Positions 52,044 through 61,806 are shown, counted from the stretch's first letter. The stretch is 64,000 nucleotides of DNA from Pseudobacter ginsenosidimutans (GCF_007970185.1 NZ_CP042431.1:2914001-2978000), one strand, 5' to 3'. Program-made: numbers and translations. The notes: a model not told the origin generated them from the letters alone.

Positions 52044-54848
52044 ATGACAGTTACTACCAAAAAGAGCAAAGCCACTTCCAAAAAGGCCGGACCTCCCAAT
52101 ATACAAGACAGCATTTATGTTCAAGGCGCACGCGTACATAACCTGAAAAATGTTTCAGTGAGTTTCCCGCGCAACAAGTTCATTGTGGTGACAGGTGTTT
52201 CCGGATCAGGAAAATCATCGCTCACCATCGATACACTTTTTGCAGAAGGACAACGTCGCTACGCAGAAAGCCTCAGCGCATACGCACGCCAGTTCATGGC
52301 CAGGATGGTGAAGCCGGATGTAGACTTCATCAAGGGACTTTGTCCTGCCATCGCCATCGAACAGAAAGTGATCACACGCACACCGCGCTCCACGGTCGGC
52401 AGCATGACAGAGGTCTATGATTATCTCCGCCTTTTGTTCGCACGCACAGGAAAAACCATCTCACCCGTCTCCGGACAGGAAGTGAAGAAAGATGATGTGG
52501 CCGATGTGATCGAAGCCATCAAAAAACAGAAGGCGGGCGACAAAGTGCTCATGCTGATCCCCTTCAAACAACACAAGAACCGTAAGCCACAGGAAGAATT
52601 GAATATTCTCCTGCAGAAAGGTTTCACCCGTATCTACGATGGCGAAGTGCAAAGCATCGAAGACCTGCTGGAAGCAAAAAGCTGGAAGCCTGCTAAAGAA
52701 ACTTATGTGCTGGTGGACCGGATGATAGTGAAGGATTTTGATGAAGATGATATTCATCGCATGGGAGATTCCATCGGCACCGCTTTCTATGAAGGCGAAG
52801 GCAGCATGGTGATTGAAATAAATGGTTCAGTCAAACGAACCTTCTCCAATAAATTTGAACTGGACGGCATCGTATTCGAAGAGCCGGTACCCAATCTCTT
52901 TTCATTCAACAATCCATTCGGTGCCTGCCCTACCTGCGAAGGCTTCAGCCAGGTACTGGGGATCGATGCGGATCTGGTGATCCCGGACAAACGTTTAAGC
53001 GTATACGAAATGGCCGTTGCTCCCTGGAAGGGCGATAAGCTCGGCTGGTGGAGGGATCAATTCATCAAAGGTGCGCGCAAGTTCGATTTCCCCATTCATA
53101 AGCCTGTTATCGATCTTACAAAAGATCAATACACTACACTCTGGCAGGGAAATGAATTTGTACAGGGCATCAATGATTTCTTCCGTGAAGTGGAAGCCAA
53201 TCTGTATAAAGTGCAGTACAGGGTATTGCTGAGCCGCTATCGCGGAAGAACGCAATGCCCGGATTGTAATGGTTACCGCCTTCGCAAGGAAGCGCTCTAT
53301 GTAAAAGTAGGCGGCCTGCATATCGGTGAGCTTTGTGAAATGCCTGTTCGTGATCTGCAACAATGGTTTGCTGATCTGAAACTGAGTGTGTATGATCAAC
53401 AGGTAGCCAAACGTATTCTCATCGAGATCAATCATCGTCTGAAAACTTTGATGGATGTTGGTCTCGGTTATCTCACACTGAACCGTCTCGCCAATTCATT
53501 GAGCGGCGGCGAAAGCCAGCGTATCCAGCTGACCCGCTCACTGGGCAGTAATCTCACCAACTCATTGTACATCCTGGATGAGCCGAGCATCGGCCTCCAC
53601 TCACGCGATACTGAAAGATTGATCCGCGTATTGAAAGAACTGCGTGATCTCGGCAATACTGTAGTTGTTGTTGAGCACGATGAACTGATGATGCGTGAAG
53701 CTGATCATATCATCGATATGGGCCCGCTGGCTTCACATCTCGGAGGAGAAGTAGTGGCAGCAGGAAATTACGATGAGATCATCAATAACGAGAACAGCCT
53801 TACAGGAAAATACCTCAAAGGTGAAATGACCATCGATGCGCCGAAGACCGTTCGCAAGTGGACGCGCTCCATCAAAGTGGAAGGAGCTCGTCAGAACAAC
53901 CTGCAGAATGTTACAGCCGAGTTTCCGCTGAATACCTTCACGGTAGTAAGTGGTGTGAGCGGAAGCGGCAAGACCACACTGGTGAAACAAATTCTTTATC
54001 CCGGTCTGCAAAAGATCAAGGGAGAGTTTGCTGATAAAGTGGGATTGCATAAAAGCATTACAGGAGATATCGATCTGATTGCGCAGGTCGAGATGGTGGA
54101 CCAGAACCCCATTGGTAAATCTTCCCGCTCCAACCCGGTAACTTATATCAAAGCATACGATGAGATCCGCGATCTCTACGCCAAACAACCGCTCAGCAAA
54201 ACACGCGGCTTCCAGCCCAAACATTTCTCCTTCAACGTAGACGGAGGAAGATGCGACGCCTGCAAAGGTGAAGGCGAACAAATTGTGGAAATGCAGTTCC
54301 TCGCGGATGTGCATCTCACCTGTGAAGTTTGCGGTGGAAAGAAATTCAAGGAAGAAGTGCTGGAAGTACAATACAAGGGCAAGAGCATCTATGATATCCT
54401 TGAGCTCAGTGTTGATGAAGCGCTGGAATTCTTTGCAGCAGAAAAAGACATAGTGAACCGTGTGCGTCCTCTGAGCGATGTGGGATTGGGCTATGTAAAA
54501 CTGGGGCAATCATCCGATACGCTCTCCGGTGGTGAGGCGCAGCGTGTGAAGCTGGCTTCTTTCCTCGGCAAAGGAAAAGGGCAGGGACAGATCCTATTCA
54601 TCTTCGACGAACCTACTACTGGTTTACATTTCCACGATATCCGCAAATTGCTGGCGAGCTTCAATGCGCTGATCGAGCAGGGGCATAGCATCCTGGTGAT
54701 TGAGCACAATACAGATGTGATCAGGAGTGCGGACTGGGTGATCGATCTCGGCCCTGAAGCCGGCGATGGCGGCGGCACTATCGTGTATGCCGGCGTTCCA
54801 TCAGGATTGAAAAAAGTGAAAGAAAGCTATACAGGAAAATTCCTGTAA
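52044..54848 (+). CDS. uvrA: Excinuclease ABC subunit A (UvrA)
   Basis: UvrA recognises DNA damage in nucleotide excision repair. The ~934-residue protein has two ABC modules: Walker [21 protein letters not shown] near the N-terminus and [15 protein letters not shown] in the second half, with ABC signatures [13 protein letters not shown] and [13 protein letters not shown]. Zinc modules include CPTCEG and CPDCNG in the first half and [10 protein letters not shown] with CEVCGG in the second. The order matches canonical UvrA. The short N-terminal [11 protein letters not shown] stretch is basic. It has its own promoter and terminator. Confidence 0.97.
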   Translation: MTVTTKKSKATSKKAGPPNIQDSIYVQGARVHNLKNVSVSFPRNKFIVVTGVSGSGKSSLTIDTLFAEGQRRYAESLSAYARQFMARMVKPDVDFIKGLCPAIAIEQKVITRTPRSTVGSMTEVYDYLRLLFARTGKTISPVSGQEVKKDDVADVIEAIKKQKAGDKVLMLIPFKQHKNRKPQEELNILLQKGFTRIYDGEVQSIEDLLEAKSWKPAKETYVLVDRMIVKDFDEDDIHRMGDSIGTAFYEGEGSMVIEINGSVKRTFSNKFELDGIVFEEPVPNLFSFNNPFGACPTCEGFSQVLGIDADLVIPDKRLSVYEMAVAPWKGDKLGWWRDQFIKGARKFDFPIHKPVIDLTKDQYTTLWQGNEFVQGINDFFREVEANLYKVQYRVLLSRYRGRTQCPDCNGYRLRKEALYVKVGGLHIGELCEMPVRDLQQWFADLKLSVYDQQVAKRILIEINHRLKTLMDVGLGYLTLNRLANSLSGGESQRIQLTRSLGSNLTNSLYILDEPSIGLHSRDTERLIRVLKELRDLGNTVVVVEHDELMMREADHIIDMGPLASHLGGEVVAAGNYDEIINNENSLTGKYLKGEMTIDAPKTVRKWTRSIKVEGARQNNLQNVTAEFPLNTFTVVSGVSGSGKTTLVKQILYPGLQKIKGEFADKVGLHKSITGDIDLIAQVEMVDQNPIGKSSRSNPVTYIKAYDEIRDLYAKQPLSKTRGFQPKHFSFNVDGGRCDACKGEGEQIVEMQFLADVHLTCEVCGGKKFKEEVLEVQYKGKSIYDILELSVDEALEFFAAEKDIVNRVRPLSDVGLGYVKLGQSSDTLSGGEAQRVKLASFLGKGKGQGQILFIFDEPTTGLHFHDIRKLLASFNALIEQGHSILVIEHNTDVIRSADWVIDLGPEAGDGGGTIVYAGVPSGLKKVKESYTGKFL

Positions 54849-54866
54849 GCTGAAAGCAAAATAGTG

Positions 54867-54910
54867 AACAGGCCGGGGTTGTTAAGTCTCCGGCCTGTTT
54901 CCTTTTTTTG
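54867..54910 (+). terminator. Terminator of uvrA
   Basis: AACAGGCCGG (54867-54876) pairs perfectly with CCGGCCTGTT (54890-54899), followed by a long T-run. Confidence 0.85.
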
Positions 54911-54930
54911 GGGGCAGCTGCCCAGTAACC

Positions 54931-54986
54931 CGCCTCCGGCGAGTGACCTGTATTAGTTCGCCTCCGGCGCACACCCTGTACTTTAA
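54931..54986 (+). repeat. Two tandem 28-bp units headed by CGCCTCCGGCG
   Basis: CGCCTCCGGCG occurs at 54931 and 54959, exactly 28 bases apart. The rest of each unit is partly similar (about 18 of 28 bases in all, sharing CCTGTA). Each head can fold as GCC-TCC-GGC. It lies between the uvrA terminator and the next gene. Confidence 0.5.
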
Positions 54987-55038
54987 CTTTTCTACCTCTT
55001 CCTCTTATCTTTTCTTTGCTTCACAATTCAGCGCTGAT

Positions 55039-55542
55039 ATGTTCCGAATTCTACTTTTCTTCTTTTTCATTTTTTCTGTTCATTTTTCCAATGCGCAGCA
55101 GGTTACTGTTGCCGAGTTGAGGAAGTTCATGGACTATGATCATTTCCGCATCGATACCACGCTTAAAAAGAGAGGCTATCTTTTGATGCAGAAAGATATC
55201 GACTCTACCAGCTCCCTCTATCAATACTCGCATATCGATCATAAGGAGGATGATAAAGATGGCAGGCCTACCGTTATCCGTTCGGTGCAATACATGGATG
55301 TGAATACCGAGAAATACAGCAGCCGCCTTCTCACTTACCGGACCTACGACAAAGATGAATACAAAGACATTTCCGTGTACCTGCTCTCACACAATTTCAG
55401 GTGTACCGAGAAATACAATTTCCAGGGAGCCGAGAATCTCGTATATAACAGTGGGGATCAAACGATCCGGATCAAGATCTTCACCACGCCGATGGGAGAT
55501 GGCCGGAAGTTCACGGCCTATGAAGTGGAGCTGGGAAAATAA
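55039..55542 (+). CDS. Small secreted protein of unknown function
   Basis: The 167-residue protein has a strong signal peptide (FRILLFFFFIFSVHFSNAQQ, about 2-21). The mature part is soluble, charged and has one cysteine; phrases such as LRKFMDYDHFRIDTTLKKRGY and a RTYDKDEYKDI strand suggest an alpha/beta fold. I do not recognise the family. The start is set at 55039 because a normal signal peptide begins there; the frame is open upstream to 54943. Confidence 0.75.
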   Translation: MFRILLFFFFIFSVHFSNAQQVTVAELRKFMDYDHFRIDTTLKKRGYLLMQKDIDSTSSLYQYSHIDHKEDDKDGRPTVIRSVQYMDVNTEKYSSRLLTYRTYDKDEYKDISVYLLSHNFRCTEKYNFQGAENLVYNSGDQTIRIKIFTTPMGDGRKFTAYEVELGK

Positions 55543-55689
55543 TTTCGCTTAACACGTTTCTATATAAAAATGGCGGCCAAACGGTCGCCTGTTTTTTTCC
55601 TAAAACCATTCTACGAAGTACAAAAAAATTTACCCTTACTCAAGCCTGCTGCACCTTTACCACCATAAAGCTGCCCCGGAGGGAGATTC

Positions 55690-55846
55690 GCAAATGGCGT
55701 GGGGGGATGTTATTGGAGGCCTTCGAAACAAAAGCTCCAAAGCTCAACAATGAACAGCAGCTCATCCTTCGCACCAAAGTAAAAAGATTATCCAACTGCG
55801 CTGGTTTGTTTCACAGTCTCCAATAACATCCCCCCACGACATTTGC
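55690..55846 (-). repeat. Long-hairpin repeat, copy D, with 29-bp near-perfect arms
   Basis: The arms 55690-55718 and 55818-55846 match at 28 of 29 positions and include a GGGGGGATGTTATTGGAG run. Read on the minus strand, the inner core GTGAAACAAACCAGCGCA and GGAGCTTTTGTTTCGAAGG is shared with copy C and, more distantly, A and B. The orientation is that of the minus-strand DUF4293 gene, 58 bases upstream in transcription, but a terminator lies between them. Confidence 0.8.
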
Positions 55847-55852
55847 AGCAAT

Positions 55853-55882
55853 AAAAAAGGCTGACCCAATTGGACCAGCCTC
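55853..55882 (-). terminator. Terminator of the DUF4293 gene
   Basis: On the minus strand AGGCTG and CAGCCT pair, with inner CC/GG pairs around AATT, followed by TTTTTTATT. Confidence 0.7.
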
Positions 55883-55904
55883 AATGATGATATTTAAATG
55901 ATTT

Positions 55905-56333
55905 TTATCTCAGTCTATCCAAACTCTTCACCAGTTTCTGGTCCCTGTAAATTCCGCGCAGTGCGAGGAAGAGCATAATGGGAACCACCAGGGCCACCAG
56001 GGCGGAGATGCCATAATTACCTTCGCCCGGAACAAATTTTTTGGTTTGCAGGTAGAACAGCAGCAGGTTGAGCAGGGAAAGCACCAATGCGATGCCCACC
56101 AGTTTGATCTGTAATTTCCTGTCTTTGAAAATAAAGATGGAGATCAGCGCCAGCAGGCCCGTTCCCACTGTAGTGATCAGGAGCAATGTACTGGTTTGTG
56201 CAGTGAGGGCAGTGAATTGTTTGATGGCCATTCCCTCCTGGATCATATTGCCGGTATAGAAAAATAATTTCAATGTCAGGAAGGCTGCAATGGCAGCCAG
56301 CAGCAACCATATCGTTTGTATACGTTGGATCAT
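55905..56333 (-). CDS. DUF4293 family membrane protein
   Basis: The 142-residue protein starts MIQRIQTIWLLLAAIAAFLT, the usual beginning of DUF4293, and has four predicted transmembrane helices (about 6-24, 48-66, 80-98, 112-130). The family is restricted to Bacteroidota and has no known function. The frame is open to 56366, but the 11 extra residues are atypical. It is flanked by glyA upstream on the same strand, separated by the glyA terminator. Confidence 0.85.
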   Translation of the reverse strand: MIQRIQTIWLLLAAIAAFLTLKLFFYTGNMIQEGMAIKQFTALTAQTSTLLLITTVGTGLLALISIFIFKDRKLQIKLVGIALVLSLLNLLLFYLQTKKFVPGEGNYGISALVALVVPIMLFLALRGIYRDQKLVKSLDRLR

Positions 56334-56389
56334 AATGGTTAGTTTGACAGGCCCAAAAATAATCATTTGTCCGTTACTTCCGCATCAAA

Positions 56390-56422
56390 AGAAAAAGCCT
56401 GCCGTAATTGGCAGGCTTTCCT
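56390..56422 (-). terminator. Terminator of glyA
   Basis: AAAGCCTGCC (56394-56403) pairs perfectly with GGCAGGCTTT (56410-56419); the minus strand continues TTTTTC. Confidence 0.8.
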
Positions 56423-56440
56423 GTTTATGAAATGAATTGA

Positions 56441-57721
56441 TTATCCAAGTTCGGGATAAAGCGGGAACTGTTTCATGAATGTGTTCACATCATTCTTAAC
56501 ACCGGCGATGGTTGCCTCATCATCGATCTTGGTGAGCACTTTGTCTATAAAGCCGGCAACAGTTTCCATATGCGCTTCATTCATACCTCTTGAAGTGATG
56601 GCAGGCACGCCGATACGGATACCGCTTGTAACAAACGGGCTCTTATCGTCGAAAGGCACTGCATTCTTGTTGAGGGTGATATGTGCTTTATCAAGTGTTT
56701 CCTGCGCTTTCTTACCGGTGAGGTTCTTGTTGCGGAGGTCGATCAGCATCAGGTGATTGTCTGTACCGTTGCTGATGAGGTTGTAACCGCGGTTCACCAT
56801 TGCTTTGGCCATGGCCTGGGCATTGTTGATCACATTCTTTCCATAAGCAGTGAACTCATCTGTGAGGATTTCTCCGAAAGCGATGGCTTTGGCTGCGATC
56901 ACATGCTCCAATGGTCCGCCCTGTGCGCCGGGGAATACGGCGAGGTCCAGCAGCTGGCTCATGGTACGTGTATTGCCCTTTGGATCTTTCAGGCCCCATG
57001 GGTTCTCGAAATCATGACGAAGCATGATGATACCACCACGTGGTCCGCGCAAAGTTTTATGTGTAGTGGAAGTTACGATATGGCAATGATCGAAGGGATC
57101 ATTGAGAAGGCCTTTGGCGATCAGACCTGCAGGGTGTGCAATGTCTGCCATCACCAGGGCGCCGATCTTGTCGGCAACAGCGCGGATGCGGGCATAGTCC
57201 CAGTCGCGGCTATACGCAGAAGCTCCGCAAATGATCATCTTTGGTTTTTCTGCGAGGGCGATCTGCTCCAGTTGATCGTAGTCAACGATGCCGGTATCTT
57301 TTTTCACACCGTAGTGCAGCGCCTGATAGTATTTGCCGGAGATATTGGCGGGGCTGCCGTGTGTGAGGTGTCCGCCCATACTGAGGTCCAGACCGAGGAT
57401 CTTATCACCTGGTTTGAGGCAGGCGAGGAACACGGCTGAATTGGCTTGTGCACCGGAGTGGGGTTGCACGTTGGCCCAGGAGGCGTTGAATACTTTTTTG
57501 AGGCGTTCGATGGCCAGGGTCTCTATCTCATCAATGACTTCACATCCGCCGTAATAACGTTTGCCAGGATAGCCCTCTGCATACTTGTTAGTAGCAACAG
57601 AGCCCATAGCCTGTATTACCTGCAGCGATGTGAAATTTTCAGATGCGATCAGTTCAATGCCGTGGCGTTGGCGGTCCAGTTCCTTACGGAGGAGGTCAAA
57701 AACGAGCGTGTCTTTTTGCAT
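56441..57721 (-). CDS. glyA: Serine hydroxymethyltransferase GlyA
   Basis: GlyA interconverts serine and glycine with tetrahydrofolate, feeding one-carbon units to purine synthesis (purQ is 8.4 kb away). The 426-residue PLP enzyme shows IELIASENF, the [15 protein letters not shown] block, HSGAQAN, GHLTHG, and the PLP lysine in [15 protein letters not shown] choose the ATG at 57721, which yields [11 protein letters not shown]; the frame is open to 57766, but a -7 promoter element lies inside that extension. Confidence 0.97.
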   Translation of the reverse strand: MQKDTLVFDLLRKELDRQRHGIELIASENFTSLQVIQAMGSVATNKYAEGYPGKRYYGGCEVIDEIETLAIERLKKVFNASWANVQPHSGAQANSAVFLACLKPGDKILGLDLSMGGHLTHGSPANISGKYYQALHYGVKKDTGIVDYDQLEQIALAEKPKMIICGASAYSRDWDYARIRAVADKIGALVMADIAHPAGLIAKGLLNDPFDHCHIVTSTTHKTLRGPRGGIIMLRHDFENPWGLKDPKGNTRTMSQLLDLAVFPGAQGGPLEHVIAAKAIAFGEILTDEFTAYGKNVINNAQAMAKAMVNRGYNLISNGTDNHLMLIDLRNKNLTGKKAQETLDKAHITLNKNAVPFDDKSPFVTSGIRIGVPAITSRGMNEAHMETVAGFIDKVLTKIDDEATIAGVKNDVNTFMKQFPLYPELG

Positions 57722-57725
57722 GGCG

Positions 57726-57733
57726 CAAAAATA
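57726..57733 (-). promoter_or_regulatory. glyA promoter -7 element (TATTTTTG), leaderless start
   Basis: Exact TAnnTTTG match on the minus strand with only four bases (CGCC) before the ATG, the same spacing as at oxyR. Confidence 0.55.
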
Positions 57734-57823
57734 GTGAGAACGCCCCATAATTTTCACTATTTTCACGGTTTCGTAAGGAACCAGCTTTGTTGTTTTTGGA
57801 TAAGCTGAAAACAGAATTTCGAT

Positions 57824-58822
57824 ATGAAGGCAATTATTCCCGTAGCCGGTGCAGGCACCAAACTACGGCCACATACATATACTCAACCCAAGGCTCTCAT
57901 CCCGCTTGCAGGAAAAACAATCCTCAGCATTATTGTGGACCAACTGAAGAGTGCAGGGATCAATGAATACATTTTTATCATAGGCTATCTCGGACAAAAG
58001 ATCCAGGACTATGTAAGAGATAATTATCCCGATATCAAGGCGCATTTTGTACACCAGACTGAAAGACATGGGATCGGTCATGCGATCCAGCTCACCAAAG
58101 ACATCGTTGAAGACGACGAGATGTTTGTGGTATTGGGCGATACCATCTGCGAGTACGATGTAAAAGCCGTGCTGGATATGCCGCATTCCGCGCTGGGTGT
58201 GAAGAGGGTTGACGATCCCCGGGAATTCGGCGTGGCCGAGATCGGGGAGGATGGGTTTATCAGCAGGGTGGTGGAAAAGCCGCAGATCCCCAAATCGAAT
58301 ATGGCGCTGGTGGGCATTTACCGGATCAAGGAATCCGCTTTCCTTTTTCAATGCCTGGAAAGTAATGTGCGTAACCAGGTGATGACGCGTGGCGAATATT
58401 CATTTACAGATGCACTGGAATGTATGATCCGCCAGGGGGCAAGGTTTCAGGCCTTCAAAGTACAGAACTGGTTCGATTGCGGAAAGAAAGATACACTGCT
58501 GGAATCCAATGCCACCATGCTGAAGAAATTCGGCAGCATGATCTCCCAGGACCATAACTTCGAGAACACTATTATAGTTCCTCCTGTCAGCATCGCGAGG
58601 GGCTGCGATATCCGCAATTCCATTGTGGGCCCCAACGTCAGTATCGGCGAAAAGACCGTGGTCAATTACTCCATCATCAAGAACTCCATAATCGGCTCAT
58701 TTGCTGATCTGTACGATATTGTACTGAGTGAATCCCTGATCGGCAGCGATACCGAAGTGAAGGGCGAAAGCCGGAGTCTAAACATTGGTGATAATACGGA
58801 GATCGATCTTGGGAAATCATGA
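57824..58822 (+). CDS. Sugar-1-phosphate nucleotidyltransferase
   Basis: The 332-residue protein has the N-terminal nucleotide-binding signature [16 protein letters not shown] and [12 protein letters not shown] (about 3-33), then VLGDTI as the metal-binding region and VGIYRIKE, ending (about 245-332) in left-handed beta-helix hexapeptide repeats ([18 protein letters not shown]). It resembles RmlA/GlmU-type enzymes that activate sugars for glycan synthesis. The exact sugar cannot be read from the sequence. The first loop reads GAGTKLRP where GxGTRLRP is usual, a conservative change. Confidence 0.9.
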   Translation: MKAIIPVAGAGTKLRPHTYTQPKALIPLAGKTILSIIVDQLKSAGINEYIFIIGYLGQKIQDYVRDNYPDIKAHFVHQTERHGIGHAIQLTKDIVEDDEMFVVLGDTICEYDVKAVLDMPHSALGVKRVDDPREFGVAEIGEDGFISRVVEKPQIPKSNMALVGIYRIKESAFLFQCLESNVRNQVMTRGEYSFTDALECMIRQGARFQAFKVQNWFDCGKKDTLLESNATMLKKFGSMISQDHNFENTIIVPPVSIARGCDIRNSIVGPNVSIGEKTVVNYSIIKNSIIGSFADLYDIVLSESLIGSDTEVKGESRSLNIGDNTEIDLGKS

Positions 58823-58994
58823 CAATTTTCCCTTAAAATTTCTTTAAAGCTTCACCCGTTATCAGGGAGATTGAGTAACTTTCATGGCTGAATGCAACAT
58901 TCGGTATAGCTGTCTTGTCTTTTTACAGAGAAGACAGAGTATGGACAGTGTGATCGGCAGGTAATCAACTTTGCCAACCTTTTAAACTCCTATT

Positions 58995-59429
58995 ATGAGA
59001 GTTCGGAAAAAAATGCTCCTTATGACGGCAATCCTGCCGCTGGCCCTTTTAGCCAAAGCTAACAATGGAAATAATGGGGAGAAGGAGCGCGGAAAAACAG
59101 AACCTGTTTTGTATGGCATGGTAGCTGATGCTGTGACCAAAAAGCCTGTGCAGGGAGTAACATTATCCATTACTACTGCAGCGAAGGGACAGGAGAACGT
59201 GAAGGATAGAAAAGAATATGTAACCGATGCGGCAGGGCAGTTCAAAGTGCCTCAGATGCCGCCAGGTGAGGTGGTGATCGTGTTAGAGAAGAAAGGCTAC
59301 AAGACTTACAAGAAAGAGAATGTGATTATCAAAGAAGGAGTTTCCCTTAAAATGAATTTAGATCTGACCGCCGATGAAGATGAAAGTGACGTATTTCATC
59401 CACTAATGCGGATGATGGACGGTGATTAA
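58995..59429 (+). CDS. Secreted carboxypeptidase-regulatory-like (CarboxypepD) domain protein
   Basis: The 144-residue protein has a signal peptide (KKMLLMTAILPLALLAKA, about 5-22), a charged spacer and one beta-sandwich domain: LYGMVADAVTKKPVQGVTLSI, then YVTDAAGQFKVPQMPPGEVVIVLEKKGYKTY. This is the CarboxypepD_reg-like pattern found at the start of SusC/TonB receptors, here alone. Its acidic C-terminus (DEDESD) is unlike a barrel. The role is unknown. A ~170-base leader contains a CTGTCTT/AAGACAG hairpin. Confidence 0.85.
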   Translation: MRVRKKMLLMTAILPLALLAKANNGNNGEKERGKTEPVLYGMVADAVTKKPVQGVTLSITTAAKGQENVKDRKEYVTDAAGQFKVPQMPPGEVVIVLEKKGYKTYKKENVIIKEGVSLKMNLDLTADEDESDVFHPLMRMMDGD

Positions 59430-59453
59430 TACACATCGGGGTTTACCCACAGT

Positions 59454-59496
59454 AAGAAGCCGCTTTGTAATACAAGGCGGCTTCTTGTTTTTGTAG
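59454..59496 (+). terminator. Terminator after the CarboxypepD-like gene
   Basis: AAGAAGCCGC pairs with GGCGGCTTCTT, enclosing a TTTGTAATACAA loop that itself pairs, followed by GTTTTTG. Confidence 0.8.
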
Positions 59497-59567
59497 ACGT
59501 TTCCTTTATTGTGACTAAAAAAAGCGGAACTGAGAACAGTCCCGCGTATAACGCAAATGAGAAAACA

Positions 59568-60362
59568 CTAATCGTGTAAAAAATCAAGATTTCCGTCTTC
59601 CTTCTTCAGTGTAACGGAATCTTTTTTGAAATACTTCCTGTATTTGTTGGTAACTGATTCCGGTTGTTCATTGCCGTTAATGCTGAGTTTACTGTCGTTG
59701 TAGCGGATGGTATAGTCTTTCTTCGTATCCAGCAGTCCGTCTGCTTCCATGGCATAGATCATCTCCTGGTATCCCTTCAGCTCGATCTCTGCTTTTTTGA
59801 TCTCTTCTTCTGCGCTGCGGATAGATTTTTCTATGTCCAGCTTGTCGAACCTGATATTCTCTCTGGCTTCTGCAATTTGTTTTTTGGCGCGCCCGATCTG
59901 TTCCTTCACTTGTTTCTCATGGCGCTCCTGGCTAAGGCGATGTTCTTTTTTCGCTTTTTCCATTTGCAGTTTTACTTTTTCCATCACTTCTTTGCTGATG
60001 TGTTCGGTTGCTCCCGTGGAGTGCTCAACAGCTTCTTCCACCTGACGTTGTATGGCTTCAAAATCGATATTCTTCAGCGCTTCTTCTGCATGGAGTTGGG
60101 CTTTTTCGATATCGATCTGGTCAAGGGACCTGAGCATTTCCTCCTGTGCTTTTTTCCAGTCTTTGGTCATTTGTTTCTGCAGGTTGCCCCTGGCTTTTTC
60201 AAGCTGATCCAATTCTTTGTCCAGGTCTTTGAGGTATTGTTTCTTAGCCGGATCTTTTGATTTTTCCTGGCTGAATGCGGGGGAGGTTATCAATACTCCG
60301 GCAATGGCGGCGGCTGCCAGCATGGGGCGGACAGTCAGTCTGTTCATGTGTGACAATTTCAT
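59568..60362 (-). CDS. Secreted coiled-coil protein of unknown function
   Basis: The 264-residue protein has a signal peptide (VRPMLAAAAIAGVLITSPAFSQ, about 12-33). Residues ~40-200 are almost continuous charged heptads (KQYLKDLDKELDQLEKARG, EIKKAEIELKGYQEMIY), a long coiled coil. The C-terminal part (KDYTIRYNDSKLSINGNEQP, then VTNKYRKYFKKD) recalls an end module seen in Bacteroidota proteins near M56/BlaR-type or anti-sigma systems. No such regulator is adjacent here. A second ATG at 60347 is possible. Confidence 0.75.
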   Translation of the reverse strand: MKLSHMNRLTVRPMLAAAAIAGVLITSPAFSQEKSKDPAKKQYLKDLDKELDQLEKARGNLQKQMTKDWKKAQEEMLRSLDQIDIEKAQLHAEEALKNIDFEAIQRQVEEAVEHSTGATEHISKEVMEKVKLQMEKAKKEHRLSQERHEKQVKEQIGRAKKQIAEARENIRFDKLDIEKSIRSAEEEIKKAEIELKGYQEMIYAMEADGLLDTKKDYTIRYNDSKLSINGNEQPESVTNKYRKYFKKDSVTLKKEDGNLDFLHD

Positions 60363-60499
60363 GCGAACATGGTTTTAATAGTAATATACGATGGTTTTCG
60401 TAATAAAGTACGACGATTTTCGTAAAATGTTGCATGGAGCTTGAAAAAGAAAAAGGTGCATCTTTCGATACACCCTTTGAAACTTATTGTGATACGTAA

Positions 60500-61795
60500 T
60501 CAGTTACTTCTGAAAGCCCATTTCCACATTTCTTTCCAGGTAACTTTTTTACCGTAGAGGAGGATGCCTGTGCGGTAGATCTTTCCTGCCAGCCAGGTGG
60601 TGCCGAGGAAACCGAGTACCAGCAGGACCATACTGGTGATCAATTCCCAGACTGCCACGCCATCGGGGATGCCATGTGCCACGCGTGCCATCATTACAAC
60701 CGGTGAAGTGAGCGGGAACAGGCTGCCGAATACGGCGAGGCTGCTGGTAGGATCATTCACCGCTTTCATGGCGATTACGATCGCGAAGATGATGGGCAAT
60801 GTGATTGGCAGCATCAGGCTTTGTGCATCCTGTGGATCCTCATTCACGGCACTGCCAACAGCAGCGAAGAGAGATGAGTACAAAAGATAGCCGCCCAGGA
60901 AATAGAAAAGGAAACAAGGCAGGAGCAGGGGCAGCATTTCTTTCACCTGGTCAAGGAAAGTAGCCGCTCCACCCTGAGGCATTTGTTGGGCAACATCTGC
61001 CATCTGACTGGCCGCCGGGGTGTTTACACCCATCACGAGTGTTACTATCAGGTTCATCGTAACACCCAGAACGATCCATATAAGGAACTGTACCAATCCT
61101 ACTGCACCGATGCCAAAGATCTTACCCATCATTAGTTGTATTGGCTTCACGCTGCTCACGATCACTTCTGCAATGCGGTTCACTTTTTCTTCCATCACAC
61201 CACGCATTACCATGGTACCGTAAATGAAGAGTACGATATAGATCAGGAAGCCGGAGATCATGCCTACTGCATAGGCAACTCCGGATTTATCCTGTTTCTT
61301 ATCGCTTTCAAGTTTATTGATATCGAGGATGGCATCACGTTGCGCACTATCGAGTTGTGCTTTTGAAACGTAAGCCAGCATTTTGTGTTCCTTTATCGTG
61401 TTGTTGATCCTCTTTTCCACTTTTTCCCTGGTGATCAGTCCGAGGGACTTTGCAGTTCTGATACGGATGGAATCAGTAGCAGAGTTGAATTGTTCAGGAA
61501 TGTACATGTAGGCATTGAAGCTGCCTGACTGCACACTGTCGCCCAGTTGATTTTCCTTCAGAGAATTCTGAAATGTGAAGCTGATATCTCCGTCGTTTTT
61601 CAGTTTTCCTTCAAAGACGTTAGATCGGTCAGACACCAGCACCTTTACAGAATCTCCTCCTTTAACAGAGAACCAGATGATGGCGGCATAGAATCCTGCA
61701 AACAGCAGGGGTAATAATATCGTTGTCAGCAGGAAGGTCTTTTTACGAACCCTGCTGGTAAATTCTCTCTGTGCAATGATCCAGGTTTTGTTCAT
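60500..61795 (-). CDS. ABC-2 type transporter permease (NatB-like)
   Basis: The 431-residue permease starts with a cytoplasmic segment and TM1 (TFLLTTILLPLLFAGFYAAIIWF, about 20-42), has a large extracytoplasmic loop (about 45-170) and five to six further transmembrane helices in the C-terminal half, with GTMVMRGVMEEKVNRIAEVIVSS between them, the usual NatB/YhaP-type block. Together with the ATPase gene upstream (11-base gap) it forms an exporter; the NatAB family includes Na+ and drug exporters, but the substrate is not evident. Confidence 0.92.
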   Translation of the reverse strand: MNKTWIIAQREFTSRVRKKTFLLTTILLPLLFAGFYAAIIWFSVKGGDSVKVLVSDRSNVFEGKLKNDGDISFTFQNSLKENQLGDSVQSGSFNAYMYIPEQFNSATDSIRIRTAKSLGLITREKVEKRINNTIKEHKMLAYVSKAQLDSAQRDAILDINKLESDKKQDKSGVAYAVGMISGFLIYIVLFIYGTMVMRGVMEEKVNRIAEVIVSSVKPIQLMMGKIFGIGAVGLVQFLIWIVLGVTMNLIVTLVMGVNTPAASQMADVAQQMPQGGAATFLDQVKEMLPLLLPCFLFYFLGGYLLYSSLFAAVGSAVNEDPQDAQSLMLPITLPIIFAIVIAMKAVNDPTSSLAVFGSLFPLTSPVVMMARVAHGIPDGVAVWELITSMVLLVLGFLGTTWLAGKIYRTGILLYGKKVTWKEMWKWAFRSN

Positions 61796-61806
61796 GGTCA
61801 GTTGTT

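Larger units (their letters stand above)
55543..55904. other. Convergent intergenic region with hairpin repeat D
   Basis: These 362 bases lie between two convergent genes. They contain hairpin repeat copy D (55690-55846) and the terminator of the DUF4293 gene (55853-55882). No open frame of interest is seen. Confidence 0.65.
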
